Origin: Terriglobia bacterium
GTDB taxonomy: Bacteria > Acidobacteriota > Terriglobia > JAJPHL01
Assembly: GCA_021325275.1 (NCBI GenBank)
Contig: JAJPHL010000042.1
Coordinates: 62,001-126,000 of the forward strand
Reading direction: 5' to 3'
DNA length: 64,000 bases
Position 1 is the stretch's first letter; every line of letters starts with the position of its first letter. Under the pieces are notes generated by a model. That model saw only the letters and a program-made list of their open reading frames with translations, had not been told where the DNA came from and ran no database searches. This document shows positions 61,721 through 64,000 of this stretch, one piece after another. The position numbers and the translations under genes are program-made.

Positions 61721-62753
61721 ACCGCGCCTCCCCATCCTGATCGCGCTTTGTGTCGCCGTCAGCGCGGCGAGCGGTCAGCATGCGGCCAAGTGCGCCGATT
61801 GTCATCGTCAGCAGGCGACATCGCAGCCATCCACGGGCATGGCGCACGCTTTGCAAAGCGCGGCCTCCTCGCCGATCCTCGGCTCGCACTCCAAACTCGC
61901 TTTTCACCAGGGCCCTTTCGCCTACACAATCGAACGCCAAGGTGACCAGAGCATTTACCGCGTAACGTCTGGATCCGGGCCCGCTGCCGAAGAGTTTTCC
62001 GTTCCCATCTCGTGGTCCTTCGGACTCGGCGCGGCCGGCCAAACGTACTTGCTGAATCGCGACGGTCGCTGGTACGAGAGCCGCGTGAGCTTCTACAAAG
62101 ATACCGACAGTCTCGATCTCACTGTCGGTGCGCGTCCCGAAGTTCCTTCCAGCCTGAATGAAGCGATCGGCCGCGAGTTGTCGAAGAAGGGCGCGGAAGA
62201 ATGCTTCAATTGTCATGCCACGGGAGCGCTTCCCGGCGGCGTCTTGAACACCGACAAGCTTACCGCCGGTGTGCAATGCGCGCGCTGCCACGAGCAGACC
62301 GAAGCGCATCTAGCAGGATTCGAAACGGCTTCAGTGGTGATTCCACCGAAGCTAGGCCGCATGTCCAGCGAGGAAACCGCGGATTTTTGCGGCCAGTGTC
62401 ATCGCACTTGGGCCACCATCGCCATTCAAGGACCGCACAACATCACCAACGTCCGTTTCCAACCCTACCGCTTAGTCAACAGCCGCTGCTACGATGCCGC
62501 GGACGCACGCATTCGCTGCACTACGTGTCACGATCCACACAACGATGCGCCGCGGGCCTTAGCCAGCTTCGACAAGCAGTGTCAGGCCTGCCATTCCGCT
62601 ACCAAAGGCAAACCCGGCGCGAAGCTCTGCAAAGTTGGAAAATCGGAGTGCGCGAGTTGTCACATGCCCAAGGTCGAAATCAAAGAAGCCCACAACAAGT
62701 TTACGGATCACTGGATTCGCATTGCTCGTGCCGGCGATCCGATTCCGCATTAG
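61707..62753 (+). CDS. Secreted seven-heme cytochrome c (c554-like)
   Basis: A 348-residue protein with a signal peptide ending near ASGQ (residue 23) and seven CxxCH motifs: CADCH close to the N-terminus, then CFNCH, CARCH, CGQCH, CTTCH, CQACH and CASCH from about 170 to the end. Between the first and second heme is a beta-rich insert (FAYTIERQGDQSIYRV). The paired heme spacing fits cytochrome c554/nitrite-reductase-like multihemes; an enzymatic role cannot be claimed. It is the last gene of the TPR-TPR-cytochrome series downstream of the receptor and converges with the glycosidase-like gene (four-base overlap). Confidence 0.9.
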   Translation: MRSVRPRLPILIALCVAVSAASGQHAAKCADCHRQQATSQPSTGMAHALQSAASSPILGSHSKLAFHQGPFAYTIERQGDQSIYRVTSGSGPAAEEFSVPISWSFGLGAAGQTYLLNRDGRWYESRVSFYKDTDSLDLTVGARPEVPSSLNEAIGRELSKKGAEECFNCHATGALPGGVLNTDKLTAGVQCARCHEQTEAHLAGFETASVVIPPKLGRMSSEETADFCGQCHRTWATIAIQGPHNITNVRFQPYRLVNSRCYDAADARIRCTTCHDPHNDAPRALASFDKQCQACHSATKGKPGAKLCKVGKSECASCHMPKVEIKEAHNKFTDHWIRIARAGDPIPH

Positions 62754-63805
62754 TCCAGCGTACGTTTCGATGAACTGTAGCGGTCCGCCAGTGTCGTAAA
62801 CGCGGCCTTGGGTTCCCACATCATGTCGGGATATTGCCGGCCATGACGTCCCTCGAGCACCTTCACCACGCCGAAGCTGGCCATGTCAAAATCTTCGCGG
62901 GGGTCGGCGCGGTGCGGCAGATCGTAGCGCGCGAAGGTGTTCACAAAAACCGAGTCCACGCCCTCAGTCTGGAAGACATCCAGCAACTCGCCGATGTAAC
63001 GAGCCTGTTCATCTTCGTTCCGCGTGAATTCGCCTTTTAGACGAACGGGCCGGGCCGCATCCCACTCGATGATGGAGTCGCTTCGGCCGCTGTCGCTCGC
63101 GCCGGTGTCGGCTGCGCCGTGGTGGGTGGTACACCCGAACTCGGTGACCGCCACCGGCTTTCCTTGTGCCTTGCCTTGTGCGACGAACGCCCGAATGTCG
63201 TCGCGGAATCGCGCGGCATTCGCCGCCGTACGATAGCAAGCATCGGTCGAGATAATGTCGAACCGTCCCCAATCCGTGCCTTCGAACGGAAGGGAGGCGT
63301 AGCTCAGTCTTCCGCCGAAACGCACGCGAACGATCTCGACCGCTTTCCCAAGGAATTCGTTCATGCGAGCACGCATCTCTGGGATTAAGGCGCGCAGTCG
63401 AAGCGGCTCCGCCAGTAGCGCCAACCTGTCTTCCAGGCGATCCCCGGGCAGAAAGCCCAAGGTACAAACGCTGACCTCCGAACCGGTGAGGAACACGACT
63501 TCCGCGCCGCGTTGGCGCAGGCGCTCGGCTCGCTCGGCGCAATCGGCAAGCAAGCTGAGCAGTTCCTCGATGGTCAATCCATTCGTAAACGGGCAGAACC
63601 AGACTTCCAGGCCCGCTTCGGCAGCGTATTTCGCGGCCAGCTCCAGGCGTTCCGGATATGCTCCGGTCACGCGCACAGCATTACAGCGCAAGTCGTCGTG
63701 GATAATGCGCATCTCTCGCCGCACGATTTCAGGATCGAATGGTTCGTGAGTGGTTGTCCCAGCGCTACGAAAGCCCGTGTCGTAAGTAATGCCTTTGCCA
63801 CGCAT
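62750..63805 (-). CDS. TIM-barrel glycosidase-like protein, unassigned family
   Basis: A 351-residue protein from ATG 63805 with GAGG nine bases upstream (a GTG seven codons earlier is in frame). Features of a (beta/alpha)8 barrel are visible: MRGKGITYDTGFRSAG at the start, DDLRCNAVRVTGAYPERLE, GLEVWFCPF, VVFLTGSEVSVCTLGF, FDIISTDACYR and AVTEFGCTTHHGAA near residue 225, with Glu in barrel-end positions (TGSE, VTEFG) as in retaining glycosidases. Homologs are sometimes labelled 'abortive infection protein', for which I see no support. There is no signal peptide, so it is cytoplasmic. Confidence 0.72.
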   Translation of the reverse strand: MRGKGITYDTGFRSAGTTTHEPFDPEIVRREMRIIHDDLRCNAVRVTGAYPERLELAAKYAAEAGLEVWFCPFTNGLTIEELLSLLADCAERAERLRQRGAEVVFLTGSEVSVCTLGFLPGDRLEDRLALLAEPLRLRALIPEMRARMNEFLGKAVEIVRVRFGGRLSYASLPFEGTDWGRFDIISTDACYRTAANAARFRDDIRAFVAQGKAQGKPVAVTEFGCTTHHGAADTGASDSGRSDSIIEWDAARPVRLKGEFTRNEDEQARYIGELLDVFQTEGVDSVFVNTFARYDLPHRADPREDFDMASFGVVKVLEGRHGRQYPDMMWEPKAAFTTLADRYSSSKRTLD

Positions 63806-63839
63806 GAGATTCAGCCTCGTCACGCCATTCCGGACCGCG

Positions 63840-64000
63840 CTAGTGATCGTTCTTTAGCCGCAAAAACTCCGCGCGCTCGCGCGCGGCGTCCTGGCTGCGC
63901 CCGGCTTTGGCGTAGGCCGAAGCCAACTCGATCCGCGTGTCCGGACTCTCGGGGGCCAGCTTCTTAGCCATTTCCAGTTCGGCGATTCCTTCCTTCAGAT
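63840..64000 (-). CDS. C-terminal end of a TPR protein (5' end outside the window)
   Basis: The frame enters from the right edge and reads LKEGIAELEMAKKLAPESPD, then ELASAYAKAGRSQDAARE and ends RLKNDH at TAG 63842-63840. The helices match the last TPR of the protein encoded at 60.5-61.7 kb (LASLYAKLGRKEDAARERQE), so this is a paralogous secreted TPR protein. Only 53 codons are visible. Confidence 0.75.
   Translation of the reverse strand, partial: LKEGIAELEMAKKLAPESPDTRIELASAYAKAGRSQDAARERAEFLRLKNDH

Noticed and set aside
62750-63805. Abortive-infection (phage defence) protein
   Set aside because: That label circulates for homologs, but the sequence has TIM-barrel glycosidase features and no defence neighbours.

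Overview
The window reads as a chromosomal stretch of a soil-type Acidobacteriota, most like the Bryobacterales/Solibacteraceae side of the phylum. The evidence is the family content: one TIGR03435 protein, two TIGR03436 'VWFA-related Acidobacterial' proteins, TIGR03437 domains at the C-termini of two secreted glycoside hydrolases, a carboxypeptidase-regulatory TonB-dependent receptor, Ser/Thr kinases with TolB-like propellers, four CRTAC1-like (FG-GAP plus ASPIC/UnbV) proteins, many secreted TPR proteins and several multiheme cytochromes c. GC is high, coding density is high, and there is no complete rRNA or tRNA gene. The assignment rests on family recognition, not on a database search.

Layout. 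1-7.5 kb: the end of a probable cNMP-binding protein, a small cytochrome c, a TIGR03435 protein, then a tight minus-strand operon (pentaheme cytochrome, TPR protein, outer-membrane-barrel-like protein, 15-heme cytochrome) that looks like a porin-cytochrome electron conduit. 7.5-17 kb: a tRNA 3'-end remnant, a TPR protein, a GH44 glucanase, a MarR regulator divergent from a membrane protein with a palindromic operator, a membrane-anchored methyltransferase, a Tat-exported CRTAC1-like protein and a GH16 glucanase. 17-25 kb: a pentaheme-TPR membrane protein, a large nested inverted repeat, and two overlapping CRTAC1-like genes. 25-36.8 kb: a segment of about 10 kb bounded by diverged direct repeats (the CRTAC1 3' end antisense to an amidase 3' end), containing a 227-bp MITE-like element with a 9-bp target duplication, a small membrane protein, a third TPR/CRTAC1 protein and a 2071-residue PEP-CTERM surface protein with a sigma-54-like upstream element; an amidase follows. 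37-41 kb: an intact Ser/Thr kinase, a truncated kinase copy and a GT-B-like glycosyltransferase.

41-47 kb is the most interesting part. A NarL-type two-component pair, a TlpA-like thioredoxin and an outer-membrane protein lead to an AhpD-like gene whose CxxC active site reads Cys-Pro-Phe-TGA. Eight bases away, on the other strand, a DUF3179 gene has TGA in place of the first Cys of its CxxC. Each TGA is followed at 15-17 nt by a six-pair hairpin with a GGUC apical loop, the hallmark of bacterial SECIS elements. I interpret both as selenoprotein genes that an ordinary gene caller would split or truncate.

47-64 kb: a GT39-like membrane glycosyltransferase, a small secreted protein, two tandem TIGR03436 proteins, a membrane-anchored regulator-like protein, a TonB-dependent receptor ending at a strong terminator, then two TPR proteins and a seven-heme cytochrome in a tight series, a TIM-barrel glycosidase-like protein, and the end of another TPR protein. 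Overall the region encodes a cell envelope rich in secreted polysaccharide degradation, periplasmic or outer-membrane redox chemistry and surface display, sprinkled with REP/BIME-like palindromes.
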